A stretch of 64,000 nt of DNA from JAGVSV01 sp040766135. GTDB taxonomy: Bacteria; Bacillota; Clostridia; Christensenellales; Aristaeellaceae. Positions 1-8,669 of this stretch are shown here, piece by piece. Positions within the stretch are counted from its first letter, which is position 1. Every line of letters starts with the position of its first letter. The DNA lies in contig JAXGRA010000008.1 of the NCBI GenBank assembly GCA_040766135.1, positions 1-64,000 on the forward strand. The letters run 5' to 3'. A program made the position numbers and the translations under genes. Under the pieces are notes generated by a model that had not been told where the DNA came from, made no database searches, and saw only the letters and a program-made list of their open reading frames with translations.

Positions 1-899
1 GCGGCGGGCACGGCCTTTTGCCTCCTCTGTCCCCACAATTCGTTGGCCAGGGTGCACAACAGCAGCAGCGCGCCGCCCAGCATCTGCACCGGGCGCAGGC
101 TTTCGTGCAGATACAGCACAGACAGCAGTATCGCCACCAACGGGTCCAGATAGCTCATAATGGCAACCTGCTGCGCGCGCAGGCGGGGCATCACGGTAAA
201 ATACATGGTATACACCAAGCCGGTGTTGACCACGCCCACCATCACCAAATAGACCAGCCCCATGGTGTCCGTCCCCGCAAGCGACAGCCCGCCGGTGGCC
301 AAGGCATAGGGCAGCAGCGCCAGCACCGCCGCCAAAAACTGCAGCCAGGTGCGGGTGATACCGTCCACCTGCGCGTTGGCGCGGTTGAGCATGACCACCG
401 TTGCATACAGCGCCGCAGCACCGATGCCATAGGCAAAGCCAACCAGGTCATTGTGCCCGCCCGTGCCAAACCCCACGATGAGCAGCAGCCCCAGCGTAGC
501 CCCGATAAAGAACAAGCCCTGCCGTGCGGTAAGCCGCTCGCCAAAGAACAGGGCACCGGCCAGCACCACAAACGTAGGCATAAAATAATAGCACAGGGTA
601 GCCAGCGCTACCGTAGTATGGCGATACGCTTCAAACAGCAATATCCAGTTAAACCCCATCGCCACCCCGGACAGCAGCACGCGCCCCATGTGTGCGCGCA
701 GCGCGCCCAATTTGCGCAGGCGGCCGGTGGCCAGCATCAGCACGCTGAGCGTGGCAAAGGCAACGAGGCCACGGTACAGCGCAATGGTGCTGCTGGGCAG
801 CCCAATGCGGCGCACAAACAGGCCGATGGCACCAAACATGACCATGGCCAGCACAAACCCCAGGCGTGCCATATGCACATTATCAGTTTTCCTTTTCAT
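1..899 (-). CDS. EamA-family (DMT superfamily) transporter, 3' end outside window
   Basis: Open frame from an ATG at 899 to the window edge with no stop, about 299 codons visible. The protein is very hydrophobic, with about ten predicted membrane segments in two halves, as in the duplicated EamA drug/metabolite transporter family. The second half carries the family-typical stretch SYLDPLVAILLSVLYLHE near the end. The start is set by AGGAGA seven bases upstream, and the gene overlaps the end of dusB by 17 bases, so the two are probably cotranscribed. Substrate unknown; an amino acid or metabolite exporter is typical of the family. Little of the C-terminus should be missing. Confidence 0.85.
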   Translation of the reverse strand, partial: MKRKTDNVHMARLGFVLAMVMFGAIGLFVRRIGLPSSTIALYRGLVAFATLSVLMLATGRLRKLGALRAHMGRVLLSGVAMGFNWILLFEAYRHTTVALATLCYYFMPTFVVLAGALFFGERLTARQGLFFIGATLGLLLIVGFGTGGHNDLVGFAYGIGAAALYATVVMLNRANAQVDGITRTWLQFLAAVLALLPYALATGGLSLAGTDTMGLVYLVMVGVVNTGLVYTMYFTVMPRLRAQQVAIMSYLDPLVAILLSVLYLHESLRPVQMLGGALLLLCTLANELWGQRRQKAVPA

Positions 900-1869
900 G
901 CACACTCTCCTGCGCAAAGCGCTCCTCCAGCAAGCTGCGCACAACGTCCAGCGATTCGGTCTGATGGATGCGCCTTCTTAGCTCCGTTGCGCCGCGCAGC
1001 CCCTTCAGATACCAGGAAAAGTGCTTGCGCATTTCCAGCATGGCGCTGCGCTCGCCCTTCCAGCGCACCATGTCATCGGCATGGCGCAACGCCATGCGCA
1101 GCACGCGTTGGGGCGAAGGCAGCATAACAGGCTTGCCCTGCAGTGCGGCCTGGATTTGCTCAAAAACAAAAGGGTTGCCCAACGCACCACGCCCCACCAT
1201 CACGCCATCGCAGCCCGATTGACGCAGCAGGTCCAGCGCATCCTGCGCGGAAAACACATCGCCGTTGGCCAGCACCGGGATGGACACAGCGGCTTTGACC
1301 GCCGCCATATCCTCAACGGATGCGCGCCCGGCATACTGCTGCCGGCGTGTGCGGCCGTGGATGATCACGCGGTCAGCGCCTTCCTCCTGCGCGATACGGG
1401 CCAGCTCCGGCGCGTTGCGGCACTCATCGTCCCAGCCCGAGCGCATCTTGACGGACAGCGGCAGCGCCGTGGACGCGCGCACCGCGGCAATGACCTGCGC
1501 GGCCAGCGGCAGATCCTTCATCAGCGCACTGCCCGAACCGGAGCCCGTTACCTTCTGCGCCGGGCACCCCATATTGATGTCCACCCCGGCAAAGCGCCCC
1601 AGCGCCGTTAATTTGCGGCAGGCCTCGGCCATCCACGTGGGGTTATGCCCAAACAGCTGCACAATGACATGCCGTTCGCTGGGCGCAACATCCAGCAAAT
1701 ACTGATACGCACGGCTATTTTTCGGTGCCGTTAAAAAGCCCTGCGCGCTGACCATCTCCGTGGTGGTCTCGTCAGCGCCCAGCTCACTGCATATCACACG
1801 AAAAGGCCGGTCGGAGATGCCCGCCATGGGCGCCAGCACAACCAGCGGACGATGCAATTCAGGTGCCAT
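883..1869 (-). CDS. dusB: tRNA-dihydrouridine synthase, DusB type
   Basis: Flavoprotein that reduces uridine to dihydrouridine in tRNA in the cytoplasm. The 328-residue TIM-barrel protein has the FMN-site motif APMAGISDRPFR (about residues 13-24), the catalytic cysteine in NMGCP (Cys102), KMRSGW at 141-146 and IHGRTRRQQY near 170. Length is usual for DusB. The start overlaps the upstream membrane-protein gene by 11 bases and the end overlaps the EamA gene, so it sits inside the leftward operon that begins at rpsB or pyrH. Confidence 0.95.
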   Translation of the reverse strand: MAPELHRPLVVLAPMAGISDRPFRVICSELGADETTTEMVSAQGFLTAPKNSRAYQYLLDVAPSERHVIVQLFGHNPTWMAEACRKLTALGRFAGVDINMGCPAQKVTGSGSGSALMKDLPLAAQVIAAVRASTALPLSVKMRSGWDDECRNAPELARIAQEEGADRVIIHGRTRRQQYAGRASVEDMAAVKAAVSIPVLANGDVFSAQDALDLLRQSGCDGVMVGRGALGNPFVFEQIQAALQGKPVMLPSPQRVLRMALRHADDMVRWKGERSAMLEMRKHFSWYLKGLRGATELRRRIHQTESLDVVRSLLEERFAQESVHEKEN

Positions 1870-2395
1870 CCGGCGCCAATTTCTCCACCACCGTCATGTT
1901 GCGGATATGCCACTGCCCGTTTTCACGGATAAGCACCACACTGTAGCGCGCAGCCTGCCACTTGGGCACGGCCCACTGCTCACGCGGGGTAATTTCACGG
2001 TAGCTGGACAGGATGCGTCCGTCAATGGCGGGGATGCGTTCCACCACGGTGGCGCGGGCGCTGTCCTCCCACGGCCAGCCCCACATCCATTCCATGTTCA
2101 GGCGGTGGTCAATGCCCGTGATGTCAAAGCGCTCATATGGGTTGGTGCCGTTCTGGGTGCTCATCAGCACCGGGTCACGGGCAATATAATCCCGCGCAAA
2201 ATATTTGTTCAGATCCGTTGGATCCAGGTCCATCATCACGGTCTGCGCACGCAGGGCCATGCCATCTTTCAAAATAATATATATGTTGGCCGCGTTCATG
2301 GAAAAATAGAACACAACCGTCAGCAGCCCCAGCACGCAGGTTACCCACAGCAGCTTGGTGGCGATGTACCAGATCAGCCGGCGCAAGTATTTCAT
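1859..2395 (-). CDS. membrane-anchored protein of unknown function
   Basis: 178 residues. One membrane segment at about residues 10-32 is preceded by a basic N-terminus, followed by an outside-facing domain of about 140 residues rich in Trp, Asp and Arg. The C-terminal part (ARYSVVLIRENGQWHIRN) reads like the ends of small NTF2/DUF4878-like lipoprotein domains, but I do not recognise a named family. It lies 8 bases after pyrH and overlaps dusB, so it is cotranscribed with housekeeping genes in the place where frr is usual in Firmicutes. Confidence 0.75.
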   Translation of the reverse strand: MKYLRRLIWYIATKLLWVTCVLGLLTVVFYFSMNAANIYIILKDGMALRAQTVMMDLDPTDLNKYFARDYIARDPVLMSTQNGTNPYERFDITGIDHRLNMEWMWGWPWEDSARATVVERIPAIDGRILSSYREITPREQWAVPKWQAARYSVVLIRENGQWHIRNMTVVEKLAPDGT

Positions 2396-2403
2396 GGATG
2401 CCC

Positions 2404-3108
2404 CTATGGCCGGAGCGTGGTGCCCATGTCGTCACCGCCCAGCACCTTCAAAATGTTTTCCGGGTTGTCCAGGCCAAACACCCGCAGCTGCGGCACGCGC
2501 TGCTCCTGGCAGATGGTAAACGCAGACTGATCCATCACGCGCAGGTTGCGCTCCAGCGCCTCGGCATAGGTAAGCCTGCGCAGCAGCACGGCGTTGGGGT
2601 TTTTGCGCGGGTCATCGCTGTATACTCCGTCGATGTTCTTGGCCAGCAGCAGCGCATCGGCCTGCACCTCCACCGCGCGCAGCGCAACGGCGGAATCCGT
2701 GGTAAAGCAAGGGTTGCCCAAGCCCCCGCCAAAGAGCACCACCGCGCCTTCCTTCATGTGGCGCAGCGCCGCTTCAGCGCGGAAGGTTTCGCACACGCGC
2801 GGCATGTCAAAGGCAGACATCACAACGGCATGGCCGCCCGCGCGGCGCACGGCGTCCTGCATGCACAGGCAGTTCATGATGGTGCCCAGCATGCCCATCT
2901 GGTCGGCCGTGGCAACGTTCATGTCGCTGGCGCCGCCCTGGCGTCCGCGCCACAGGTTGCCGCCGCCGATGACCACGCCCAGCTCTATGCCGCGCTCCAC
3001 AATGCGGCACAGCACCTGGGCCACCTGGTCGATCTTTTCAAAATCGTACATCCAGCCGTCTTTGCCCAGCGCTTCGCCGCTTAGCTTGAGCATTACCCGC
3101 TTGTACAT
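2404..3108 (-). CDS. pyrH: UMP kinase
   Basis: Phosphorylates UMP to UDP with ATP in pyrimidine nucleotide synthesis; a hexameric amino-acid-kinase-fold enzyme. The 234-residue protein begins with KLSGEALG (phosphate-binding loop), has VIGGGNLWRGRQGG near residues 46-59, and the MLGTIMNCLCMQDA stretch typical of bacterial PyrH. ATG at 3108 is preceded by AAGGAGGCATT. It follows tsf after about 95 bases that contain an imperfect hairpin. frr, which usually follows pyrH in Firmicutes, is absent. Confidence 0.97.
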   Translation of the reverse strand: MYKRVMLKLSGEALGKDGWMYDFEKIDQVAQVLCRIVERGIELGVVIGGGNLWRGRQGGASDMNVATADQMGMLGTIMNCLCMQDAVRRAGGHAVVMSAFDMPRVCETFRAEAALRHMKEGAVVLFGGGLGNPCFTTDSAVALRAVEVQADALLLAKNIDGVYSDDPRKNPNAVLLRRLTYAEALERNLRVMDQSAFTICQEQRVPQLRVFGLDNPENILKVLGGDDMGTTLRP

Positions 3109-3129
3109 AATGCCTCCTTTTTTCCAAAA

Positions 3130-3155
3130 GGGGCCGCCGCTAACGCGACGACCCC
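3130..3155 (-). terminator. imperfect hairpin plus T run between tsf and pyrH (possible attenuator)
   Basis: On the minus strand a G4...C4-closed hairpin with inner CG and GCG pairs and two mismatches is followed by CTTTTGG and A-rich sequence. It lies in the 94-base gap between tsf and pyrH. It could partly terminate or process the rpsB-tsf transcript. The T run is short, so readthrough is expected. Confidence 0.45.
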
Positions 3156-3202
3156 GTACTGCCCCGCCTGACAGCCATTATTAATGAACGAACGAGTTCA
3201 GA

Positions 3203-3856
3203 TTAGGCCTTCGCGGTCAGCTCGTCAATTTCCGATGCCAGGTCGGACACCTTTTTCTCGATGCCCTCGCCGCGCTCGTAGCGCGTGAACCGGCGCACGG
3301 AGATCTTTTCGCCGCTGGCCAGAATGGCCTCGTTAATCAGCGCCTCGACGGTGATATCGGGGTTCTTGACAAAGGGCTGCTCCAGCAGGCAAACTTCCTT
3401 GTAATATTTTTCAATACGGCCGTCCACCATGCGCTCCACGATCTTTTCGGGCTTGCCCTCGTTCAGCGCCTGGGCGCGCAGGATTTCGCGCTCCTTGTCC
3501 AGGTTGTCCTGGGGCACATCGGCCTTGGAGACAAACAGCGGATTGCTGGCCGCAATCTGCAGTGCGATGTCATGCACCAGTTCCTTGAACGTATCGGTCT
3601 TGGCCACAAAGTCGGTCTCGCAGTTGACTTCCACCAGCACGCCAATCTTGCCGCCCATGTGGATGTAGCTGTCTACCATGCCTTCGGAGGCCACGCGGCC
3701 AGCCTTCTTTGCGGACGCCGCCAGGCCCTTTTCGCGCAGATATTCAATGGCCTTTTCCATGTCGCCATCGTTGGCAACCAAAGCGTTTTTGCAGTCCATC
3801 ATACCGGCCTGCGTGCGCTCCCGTAGTTCTTTCACCATCGCGGTGGTCACTTGCAT
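3203..3856 (-). CDS. tsf: elongation factor Ts
   Basis: Exchanges GDP for GTP on EF-Tu during translation. The 217-residue protein starts MQVTTAMVKELRERTQAGMMDCKNAL, with the conserved TGAGMMDCK-type EF-Tu contact region, followed by the core with CETDFVAKTDTF. This is the short EF-Ts form with a single reduced core, common in Clostridia. An in-frame ATG lies 30 bases further upstream, but AGGAGG just ahead of 3856 and family alignment favour this start. It follows rpsB after 29 bases. Confidence 0.97.
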   Translation of the reverse strand: MQVTTAMVKELRERTQAGMMDCKNALVANDGDMEKAIEYLREKGLAASAKKAGRVASEGMVDSYIHMGGKIGVLVEVNCETDFVAKTDTFKELVHDIALQIAASNPLFVSKADVPQDNLDKEREILRAQALNEGKPEKIVERMVDGRIEKYYKEVCLLEQPFVKNPDITVEALINEAILASGEKISVRRFTRYERGEGIEKKVSDLASEIDELTAKA

Positions 3857-3885
3857 ATTTATTATCCTCCTGTCCGCCCCATGCA

Positions 3886-4626
3886 TTACTGCATGACGGC
3901 GTCTTCTTCGTCCTCGTCATCATGGGGAATATCGCCGCCCTGTTCGCCCTGACGGCCTTCCAGCACGGCATCCGCCAATTTGCCGGCAATCAGCTTGACG
4001 GCGCGGATGGCGTCATCGTTGCCGGGGATGATGTAGTCAATCTCATCCGGGTCACAGTTGGTGTCCACGATGGCCACAATCGGAATGCCCAGCTTGCGCG
4101 CTTCGGCCACGGCGATGGCTTCCTTGCGCGGGTCTACCACAAACAGCGCGCCCGGCAGGCTCTTCATCTCGCGGATGCCGCCCAGGTTGGCGTTGAGCTT
4201 TGCGCGCTCGTTTTCCAGCCTGATAACTTCCTTCTTGGGCAGCACATCAAACTGGCCGTTCTGCTCCATCTTGTCAATCTCGTTCAGGCGGTCAATGCGC
4301 GTGCGGATGGTGCTGAAGTTGGTCAGCATGCCGCCCAGCCAACGGCGGTTGACATAGAACATGTTGCAGCGGGTGGCTTCCTGCTCGATGGATTCCTGCG
4401 CCTGCTTCTTGGTGCCGACAAACAGGATGGACTTGCCTTCCATCGCCAGGTTGCGCACAAACATGTACGCTTCGTCTATTTTGCGGACGGTCTTTTGCAG
4501 GTCGATGATGTAGATGCCGTTGCGCTCCGTAAAGATATACGGGGCCATTTTGGGGTTCCACCGGCGGGTCTGGTGCCCGAAGTGGACGCCTGCTTCCAGC
4601 AGGTGCTTCATGGAGATAACTGCCAT
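3886..4626 (-). CDS. rpsB: 30S ribosomal protein S2
   Basis: Small-subunit ribosomal protein needed for S1 binding and initiation. The 246 residues include the S2 signatures HLLEAGVHFGHQTRRWNPKM at the N-terminus and PGALFVVDPRKEAIAVAEA in the centre. The C-terminus ends in an acidic tail (DIPHDDEDEEDAVMQ). First gene of the rpsB-tsf-pyrH operon, with GGAGG before the ATG and a consensus promoter about 100 bases upstream. Confidence 0.98.
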   Translation of the reverse strand: MAVISMKHLLEAGVHFGHQTRRWNPKMAPYIFTERNGIYIIDLQKTVRKIDEAYMFVRNLAMEGKSILFVGTKKQAQESIEQEATRCNMFYVNRRWLGGMLTNFSTIRTRIDRLNEIDKMEQNGQFDVLPKKEVIRLENERAKLNANLGGIREMKSLPGALFVVDPRKEAIAVAEARKLGIPIVAIVDTNCDPDEIDYIIPGNDDAIRAVKLIAGKLADAVLEGRQGEQGGDIPHDDEDEEDAVMQ

Positions 4627-4726
4627 CTAGTTTGAGATCCTCCTTGTTTTTTCCTCCGCGGATATCACCCCGGCTGGCCGCATCACTGCACAAACAACCG
4701 GTCCTTCCGCGTGCGTTATCCGATGT

Positions 4727-4755
4727 AGTATATCACGCCGCGCGTTTGCGTGCAA
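4727..4755 (-). promoter_or_regulatory. sigma-A promoter of rpsB operon
   Basis: On the minus strand TTGCAC (4750-4755), 17 bases, then TATACT (4727-4732). The rpsB start is about 100 bases downstream, leaving a leader of roughly 95 nt that could hold an S2 autoregulatory structure, although none was identified. Confidence 0.8.
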
Positions 4756-4836
4756 CGGTTTTGAGCAATGTGTCATCCCTTCTGGCGATTATCATGGCTT
4801 GGTTTTCACATAAACAACCGCAAAATAATATAACCC

Positions 4837-4865
4837 TTGTGTTTTTCCCACACATACACTATGCT
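4837..4865 (+). promoter_or_regulatory. probable sigma-A promoter of the TIM-barrel gene
   Basis: TTGTGT (4837-4842), 17-base spacer, TATGCT (4860-4865). It faces right, towards the gene at 5017, and leaves a leader of about 145 nt. The -35 box is weak, so confidence is moderate. Confidence 0.5.
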
Positions 4866-4910
4866 TCTATCGCCAGACAGCGTACATAGTCAGGAAAAAA
4901 CAATGTGTAA

Positions 4911-4989
4911 AGCGCTGGTAGCTGCACGAGGTTCTTGGGCAAAACGCCTTGAGCAGGTTCATGCCGGCGCTGTTTTATGGCTGACCTCG
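4911..4989 (+). promoter_or_regulatory. structured 5' leader with two competing pairings
   Basis: AGCGCTGG (4911-4918) pairs with CCGGCGCT (4964-4971), one wobble included, enclosing a GU-rich hairpin, and is followed by GTTTTATGG. An alternative pairing joins CGAGGT (4927-4932) with ACCTCG (4984-4989) and would break the first stem. This is the arrangement expected of an attenuator or riboswitch-like leader. No known riboswitch class was recognised. Confidence 0.35.
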
Positions 4990-5016
4990 CTTTCGGTTCG
5001 ATAAAGGAGCAAAACA

Positions 5017-5952
5017 ATGAAACTATCCGTATCGTTCTGCGCAGTCAACGGCTACCTGGAAAGCGGTCTTTCCTACCCCGATGCCTTATCAGCCATTCGT
5101 CAAAGCGGGTTTCGCTATATCGACTTTGATGTAAAGCAAGCCTTGGCGGATAACCCGGAGCCGTGGGGCTGTCGTGTGCGCAGGTATTTGGAGGATAGCG
5201 GCATCTGCGCACCCCAGGCGCATTCGCCTATCTTCAATCCCTTACTGCCCGAAAACAGGGCGCGCTGGAGCACCTTTGAAAACAGCCTCCTGTTTTGCAA
5301 GGCTGCGGGCATCCCGCAGGTCGTGGTTCATCCGGGCGCGATTGACGGAAACTCGCGCGCGGAGTTTTTTGAAAACAATATTGCGTTCTACCGCTCGCTT
5401 ATCCCCGCGTGCGAGCAAACCGGTGTGGGCGTTTTGATTGAAAACATCGGGAACCCCGCCGACCCTTACTTCCTGGCCAGCGGCGCGGACCTGGCGGAGA
5501 TGGTGGATGGCGTCAATCATCCCCTGTTTACGGCCTGCTGGGATGTCGGCCACGCCAATCACTTCTGGTCGGCCGAATCCTCGCAGTACGCATCGCTGCT
5601 GGCGCTGGGCAGCCGCCTGACAGCGCTTCATGTGCACGACAACTGCGGCTATTTCCCCGTTGGCGATCGGCACAACCGCATCGACATGCACACCTTCCCC
5701 TACGCCAGCCTCTATTCCAACGTCAATTTCGATGCCGTGATCAAGGGGCTGTGCGATATTGGTTATCAAGGCACGTTCAATTTTGAAGTCATCGCAGGCA
5801 ACCCGCGCAGATACGTTTCGCCGTTCCTCATCAACGGGCGCGAGGAAAACCGCCTGCGCATGCTGCCCATCGAAGTGTTTGTTCACCTGTATCGGGCATT
5901 GTACGAGGCGGGTAAATATATGCTCAGCGCCTATGGGGTGTTTGAGGAATAG
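5017..5952 (+). CDS. sugar phosphate isomerase/epimerase-like TIM-barrel protein
   Basis: 311 residues of the xylose-isomerase-like TIM-barrel superfamily (AP endonuclease 2 family). Metal-site residues are visible in the usual places: VVHPGA (His) near 105, LIENIGN (Glu) near 145, CWDVGHANHF (Asp, His) near 180, and LHVHDN (His-x-His) near 207. It probably acts on a sugar or cyclitol. It starts after AAAGGAGC. It converges on the carbohydrate ABC operon and shares a two-way terminator with it; a role in the same catabolism is an inference. Confidence 0.85.
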   Translation: MKLSVSFCAVNGYLESGLSYPDALSAIRQSGFRYIDFDVKQALADNPEPWGCRVRRYLEDSGICAPQAHSPIFNPLLPENRARWSTFENSLLFCKAAGIPQVVVHPGAIDGNSRAEFFENNIAFYRSLIPACEQTGVGVLIENIGNPADPYFLASGADLAEMVDGVNHPLFTACWDVGHANHFWSAESSQYASLLALGSRLTALHVHDNCGYFPVGDRHNRIDMHTFPYASLYSNVNFDAVIKGLCDIGYQGTFNFEVIAGNPRRYVSPFLINGREENRLRMLPIEVFVHLYRALYEAGKYMLSAYGVFEE

Positions 5953-5987
5953 CACCGCCCAAACAGTAATATATTTTATATATTGCA

Positions 5988-6024
5988 AAAACCCGGCCTG
6001 CATTACAAGGCCGGGTTCTGTTTG
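5988..6024. terminator. bidirectional intrinsic terminator
   Basis: Perfect 10-bp stem AACCCGGCCT (5990-5999) / AGGCCGGGTT (6008-6017) with an 8-base loop. It is flanked by an A run on the left and CTGTTTG on the right, so it can end both the rightward isomerase gene and the leftward ABC operon. Confidence 0.85.
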
Positions 6025-6069
6025 AATCATCCTATGGGCTGCCGCAGCAACCACAGGATTCGGCTGGCA

Positions 6070-7713
6070 CTATTGCACCATGGCCTCTTGATAAGTCTTG
6101 GTGTAAATCTCCAGGTACCGGTCGGCGCCGAAGCGGCGCAGCTCGTCCTTGTAGGCGTCCCAGCCGGTGTCCAGATCGCGGTCGCCGATGATGAACTGCA
6201 CGGTGGCCTTGCGCACAAAGTCCTTCAGGTTGGTTTTGATCTCGTTAAACTCGTCGGATACCTCGATGTCCACAAACAGGGTGGCCGGCAGGCGTTCCTC
6301 TGCGACAAACTCCAGCAACGGCTGCGTGTCCAGCGCGATGCGTTGCTCGTAGTTGGCCGGGTCATACAGGTCTTCCACGGCAGGCAGCATGGACAGGCGC
6401 AGCGGGGCCAGGTCGGCTTGCGGGCCGCTGCCAAAGCCATAGGCATCGTTCTCTTTCTTGGCTTCGGGGTTCTTTTCGGTGGCGTCCAGGCGCAGATAGT
6501 TGGCCGGATTGCCAAAGATATCCACGGTGCCTTCCGGCGCATAGACCCAGCCCACGCCTTCCTTACCCCACTGCTTGACGACCGTCACATACTCCGACAG
6601 CTGGTAGTCCAGCCAACGGAAAGCAGCTTCGGGATATTTGCAGGTGTCAGTAATAACGCCCATGAAGCCTTGCACTTCGCCCTCGTTGGCGTTTTGCGGC
6701 TGACGCTGGAAGCCGTCCGGCCCCTTGAGCGGTATCATGACGGTGGCGTTCATGTACTCTTCACGGTTGGTGTTCTGCACGCCCATGGCCACATGGTCGC
6801 ACACATAGGCACCCACGATGGGCGGATCCTGGCGGATGGTCTGCGCCATGATGTCTTCCTTTTGCGAGAAGGCAGCCTTGTCAATCAGCCCCTCGTCATA
6901 CAGGCTCTTGACATAGCGCAGGCCCTCGCGATAGGCCTCCTTGTCCGGCGCGAACTTGACCTCGCCGTCCTCTAAATACAGCCAGAAGTCCGGCTTCACC
7001 GGCAGGTACGACCAGCCCAGCAGCGCATATTCCACCATAGTATTCCAGGTGGTGGCACCGGTCAGGCCAATTTCATCGGCCTTGCCGTTGCCGTTGGGAT
7101 CGCCTTCCACAAAGGCCTTGAGCACGGCGCGGAATTCCTCCGTCGTGGTAGGCATTTCCAGGTTCAGCTTGTCCAGCCAGTCCTGGCGGATGTACACCTT
7201 GGGGTATGCCATGCAGTGGTAGCACTCCGAGAAGCGCGGCACGCCGTAGATGGCACCGTCCGGCGACGTGGAGGTGATGCGGAACACATCGTTGTACTCA
7301 AACACGCGCTTGAGTTCGGTGCTGTATTCCTCAATAAAAGGCTCGATATTGACCAGAATGCCTTCCTTGACACCAAACTGCATCACGTCCGATTTGTTGA
7401 ATATCGCCGACCAGTTGGTCAGGAAAATGTCGGGGAATTCACCGCTGGCCAGCAAAATATTCCGTTTTTGCAGCGCGTCGGCAGACGGTGAGGGGATGAT
7501 GGTAACGTGTACGTTGGTCTTTTCAGCGGTTTCCTGCAGCCAGCCATTGTTCTCCCAGTCTTTGTCCGTGCCGCCCTCCAACCAGGCGGTCAGGTAGATG
7601 GGCTCGCTGGTGATGGGAAATACACCCGCTTTGTTGGTAACCACCTCGGCCGAGGCGGCCGCCGCCGGTATCAGCAGCGCAGCGATAAGCACCAGGGTAA
7701 GCAACCGTTTCAT
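6070..7713 (-). CDS. extracellular solute-binding protein of a carbohydrate ABC importer
   Basis: 547 residues after choosing the ATG at 7713, which has AGGAGGG upstream and begins directly with a signal peptide. This is a family 1-like binding protein of the large LplA/YtcQ type, which usually delivers oligosaccharides to YteP/YtcP permeases. The signal peptide ends near AAASA and has no lipobox cysteine, so unlike most Gram-positive binding proteins it may not be lipid-anchored. It is the last gene of a three-gene operon, 40 bases after the permease. No ATPase gene is present, as is normal for this family, which uses a shared MsmK-type ATPase. Confidence 0.9.
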   Translation of the reverse strand: MKRLLTLVLIAALLIPAAAASAEVVTNKAGVFPITSEPIYLTAWLEGGTDKDWENNGWLQETAEKTNVHVTIIPSPSADALQKRNILLASGEFPDIFLTNWSAIFNKSDVMQFGVKEGILVNIEPFIEEYSTELKRVFEYNDVFRITSTSPDGAIYGVPRFSECYHCMAYPKVYIRQDWLDKLNLEMPTTTEEFRAVLKAFVEGDPNGNGKADEIGLTGATTWNTMVEYALLGWSYLPVKPDFWLYLEDGEVKFAPDKEAYREGLRYVKSLYDEGLIDKAAFSQKEDIMAQTIRQDPPIVGAYVCDHVAMGVQNTNREEYMNATVMIPLKGPDGFQRQPQNANEGEVQGFMGVITDTCKYPEAAFRWLDYQLSEYVTVVKQWGKEGVGWVYAPEGTVDIFGNPANYLRLDATEKNPEAKKENDAYGFGSGPQADLAPLRLSMLPAVEDLYDPANYEQRIALDTQPLLEFVAEERLPATLFVDIEVSDEFNEIKTNLKDFVRKATVQFIIGDRDLDTGWDAYKDELRRFGADRYLEIYTKTYQEAMVQ

Positions 7714-7753
7714 AGAGACCCTCCTTTTCTCATATGCCCTTGGGCACAACGAT

Positions 7754-8656
7754 TCAACCTTTGATGGCACCAACCATGATGCCGGATACGAAGTATTTTT
7801 GCACAAACGGGTACAGTACAGCCACCGGCACCGTGGCCACCACGATGGTAGAGTATTGCAGCAAGTACCGCAGGCGCTGCTGCTCCAGCTGCTTGGTCAC
7901 GTCCATGGAAATGCCCGCCGTGTCATCCTGGATGAGGATATCCCGCAGCACCAGCTGGAGAGGATAAAGAGCGTTGTCGTTTAAGTAAATCAGCGCGTTG
8001 AAGTAGCTGTTCCAGTGGCCCACTGCGTACAGCAGCACGTTGACGGCGATGATGGGCACACTTAATGGAAGCGCAATTTTCCACAGGAAACGGAAATCAT
8101 CGCAGCCGTCAATGTTGGCGCTTTCCAGCATCTCATCCGGCAGGCTGCTTTGAAAATACGTCCTTGTGATAATGACATTCCACACCGCCATGGCATTGGG
8201 CAGCAGCATGGCCCAGCGCGTGTTGATGAGTTTCAAATCCCTTACCAGCAAGTACAGGGGGATCATGCCGCCGCTGAACAGCATGGTAAACGCAAACAGG
8301 AACATCACCGGGTTGCGGATTTTCAGGTCCCGGCGCGACAGTGGATAGGCCGCCAGGATGGTCAGCACCACGTTGATAACCGTGCCGGCGCCGGCATAGA
8401 TCAGCGTATTTGTAAAGCCGGTGATCAGCATTTTATGCTCCAGCACCATGGTGTAGCCGCGCAGGTTAAACTCCACCGGCCACAGGAGCACCTGCCCTGC
8501 CATCAGCGCATCGGGCGATGAAAACGAGGCCGCTACCACAAAAATCAGGGGTACAAGGATAGCCATGGAAAACAGAATGCTCAGCGAAAAGACCAGCACC
8601 ATGTACAGATAATCCGTAGGTGCACGGTATAATTTCAAACCAGAATGATTTGACAT
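7754..8656 (-). CDS. carbohydrate ABC transporter permease, YtcP type
   Basis: 300 residues, about six membrane segments, MalG-like. The EAA loop (ESANIDGCDDFRFLWKIALP) that contacts the ATPase lies near residues 185-205. The start MSNHSGLKLYRAP follows a GAGGGGGTGAGG ribosome site; a longer in-frame extension overlapping the upstream permease is less likely. Second gene of the operon and partner of the permease at 8670. Confidence 0.93.
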   Translation of the reverse strand: MSNHSGLKLYRAPTDYLYMVLVFSLSILFSMAILVPLIFVVAASFSSPDALMAGQVLLWPVEFNLRGYTMVLEHKMLITGFTNTLIYAGAGTVINVVLTILAAYPLSRRDLKIRNPVMFLFAFTMLFSGGMIPLYLLVRDLKLINTRWAMLLPNAMAVWNVIITRTYFQSSLPDEMLESANIDGCDDFRFLWKIALPLSVPIIAVNVLLYAVGHWNSYFNALIYLNDNALYPLQLVLRDILIQDDTAGISMDVTKQLEQQRLRYLLQYSTIVVATVPVAVLYPFVQKYFVSGIMVGAIKG

Positions 8657-8669
8657 ACTCCTCACCCCC

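Noticed and set aside
4905..4920. TGTAAAGCGCTGG as a catabolite-responsive element
   Set aside because: It departs from the cre consensus in spacing and the second half-site.
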